Shown here piece after piece: positions 58,823-64,000 of a stretch of 64,000 bases of DNA. The stretch lies in contig JAPTOF010000001.1 of the NCBI GenBank assembly GCA_028554755.1, positions 40,877,501 through 40,941,500 on the forward strand, written 5' to 3'. The translations under genes were made by a program, and so were the position numbers. Origin of the DNA: Cordia subcordata. Lineage: Eukaryota; Streptophyta; Magnoliopsida; Boraginales; Cordiaceae. The number at the start of each line of letters is the position of its first letter. Positions within the stretch are counted from its first letter, which is position 1. Below the pieces are notes generated by a model. The model saw only the letters and a list, made by a program, of their open reading frames with translations, was not told the origin of the DNA and did no database searches.

Positions 58823-60343
58823 TAAAACAACTTCAAGGTGGGAAATGAATTTGCATGGAGTTGTTGATGTTTAAATTTACTCCCTATCTTGGACACCGTT
58901 TTAGTACATTGAAAGTATAGATATGTATATAAATTTTAAGTTTATTTTTAATAAGCAACTCTTTTTTTGAAACATCTTCTATTTGATTTACTGAGTATCT
59001 TGAGATAACATTTTTTTTTATATGAAATAAATAATCTCGTTTAATTACTGCAGTAATTCGGTGGGGAATCATTGCGTCTTGCATTAGTTAGTGAACAGAG
59101 AAAATTAAGAAGCTGGAAATTAAATCATTTGCATAGCAATTGTAAGGGATAAAAAGGGAGAAATTAAATCAGTTGCATTAGTTTTTTTCCGCTAAATAAG
59201 CAAGGTACTTGTATTGAAGGAAGAATTTACAAGAATCAACAGCCATTACACAAAATTAGTCATATATAACGTTAATGTCCCATCTCTCGTATTTGCATTA
59301 GTTGTGAGCGGCTTGTTTGCAAGTGTAGAGGTCCCTCCCTCATGATTAGATTGTTTTTTGCAGCTATCATCTTCAATCTCTCAAAAGGAAGGAAAAAGAG
59401 GATTCATGAGATGAAAGCCACCAGTGAAGACTAGTTGCTTAGTATTATCCTTTTTGAAGTTAAACACAAGTCGTATAGTGGAAAGAAATTTAGGAGCAAT
59501 CTGCAGAAACTTGGAGCTTGATGTAAGCATTCTCAATTGGTCGAGGTTTTTGTACCTTTTTGACCATGTACGTATTTTCGTGATTAATACAATGTTCTTG
59601 ATTACTTAGTCAAAAAAGGAAAAAGTATATTAGCATTTATTAAAATAGTAACTATTGATTAGCATTTATTAAAGTATCTTGGACGCATTTTTCTCTTTTC
59701 AGATTTCAATATTGTTAAAACGATAAGAGAGATTAAACGAACGTGTAGCCATTCAAATAATTTCATCATGACTACATTAAATTCACCAGAGTTACATTTC
59801 TCCAAGGTTGAATGAACATCAGAATAAGCTAACACAAAGCATCGATATTCATGCACCAGAGTCGTCATCAGAAGCAAATATGCCATAAATCCAATAACAA
59901 GAATTCAATACTTTGGTCAAACAACATTTGCTCTGGCAAGTTTACAACATTGAAGATACAAGGAGACAACAAAAAGTAGCTGATACAATTACACCATGCC
60001 TATCTTAGACTGGATCACATTGCTTTGCCCAAGCATCAACTTTAAGATACAAGGGCTGATGACAAAGTTGAGAAGCAGCTAAGACAGCCCCATTGTTTTT
60101 AAACTACGAAAGATTAAATTGCTCATAGCATGGGGCTGGGAGCTGATGCAGTTCTCCCCACTCGGTAGGAAAATGTACACGAAACGTGTGCTCCTCTCCC
60201 TAAGAAATCATCCGAACATGGACTTTTAAAATATTCAACAGCATTTACAGAAACGAGCGTTCAAGTTTTCACTTTAGCAGAAGGCGCAAGTCTTGCGTTG
60301 TTCTAATGTTCGAAGTACGTGTCGGGTTACCATCTGCTCGAAC
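58823..60343. other. Intergenic DNA and CUL1 3' UTR region
   Basis: AT-rich. The part from about 59890 to 60343 probably contains the CUL1 3' UTR on the minus strand. No gene was recognised in 58823-59890. Confidence 0.45.

Positions 60344-64000
<3,657 letters not shown>

Noticed and set aside
59424..59609. 61-codon frame upstream of the CUL1 3' end
   Set aside because: No start context, domain or splice partner supports a gene.

Overview
This is a stretch of plant nuclear DNA: AT-rich, with intron-dense genes, single-copy housekeeping genes of plant type, a Caulimoviridae-like insertion, TRIMs, MITEs, SINEs and a Helitron. The protein flavours (plastid-targeted PurK-PurE fusion, ALWAYS EARLY, SNF4/KIN-beta-gamma, CUL1) point to a eudicot. 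The decayed NLR resembles the R1-type CNLs common in Solanales and other asterids, so an asterid is my best but unproven guess.

Layout. 1-5773 (-): phosphoribosylaminoimidazole carboxylase, 5' part only. 5774-14060: a structurally complex block. It carries a partial inverted duplicate of the ALY promoter, first exon and first intron (6000-7035), then a degenerate, internally inverted endogenous pararetrovirus (about 7330-12738), then unassigned DNA. 14060-32952 (+): a complete ALWAYS EARLY/LIN-9 gene, with 20 coding exons that stay in one frame for 1156 codons plus stop; its introns hold two SINEs, a copia fragment, a TRIM and several tandem repeats. 33808-36301 (-): a small lysine-rich protein gene that I cannot name, convergent with ALY. 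37565-45476 (-): a complete SNF4-like (KIN-beta-gamma) gene, 13 exons, 486 aa, hosting a hAT element and a TRIM. 45950-49600: intergenic DNA with a Mutator-like element bounded by a perfect 9-bp duplication. 49614-53030 (+): an NLR pseudogene. 53070-58570: Helitron remnants (PIF1 helicase pseudogene, two Helitron 3'-end signatures) with MITEs. 60344-64000 (-): the 3' part of CUL1.

The genes do not form a pathway: purine synthesis, a DREAM-complex-type transcription regulator, an energy-sensing kinase subunit and an SCF ligase scaffold simply lie side by side. The interest lies in how repeats and rearrangements have shaped their introns and upstream regions. Notable points are two GC-AG introns, microsatellites abutting splice donors, tandem-repeat first introns in two genes, and a duplicated promoter now pointing at a different gene. 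Exon boundaries were placed by hand using homology as I remember it, splice consensus and reading phase; no alignment or database search was run. I found no convincing undescribed coding system.
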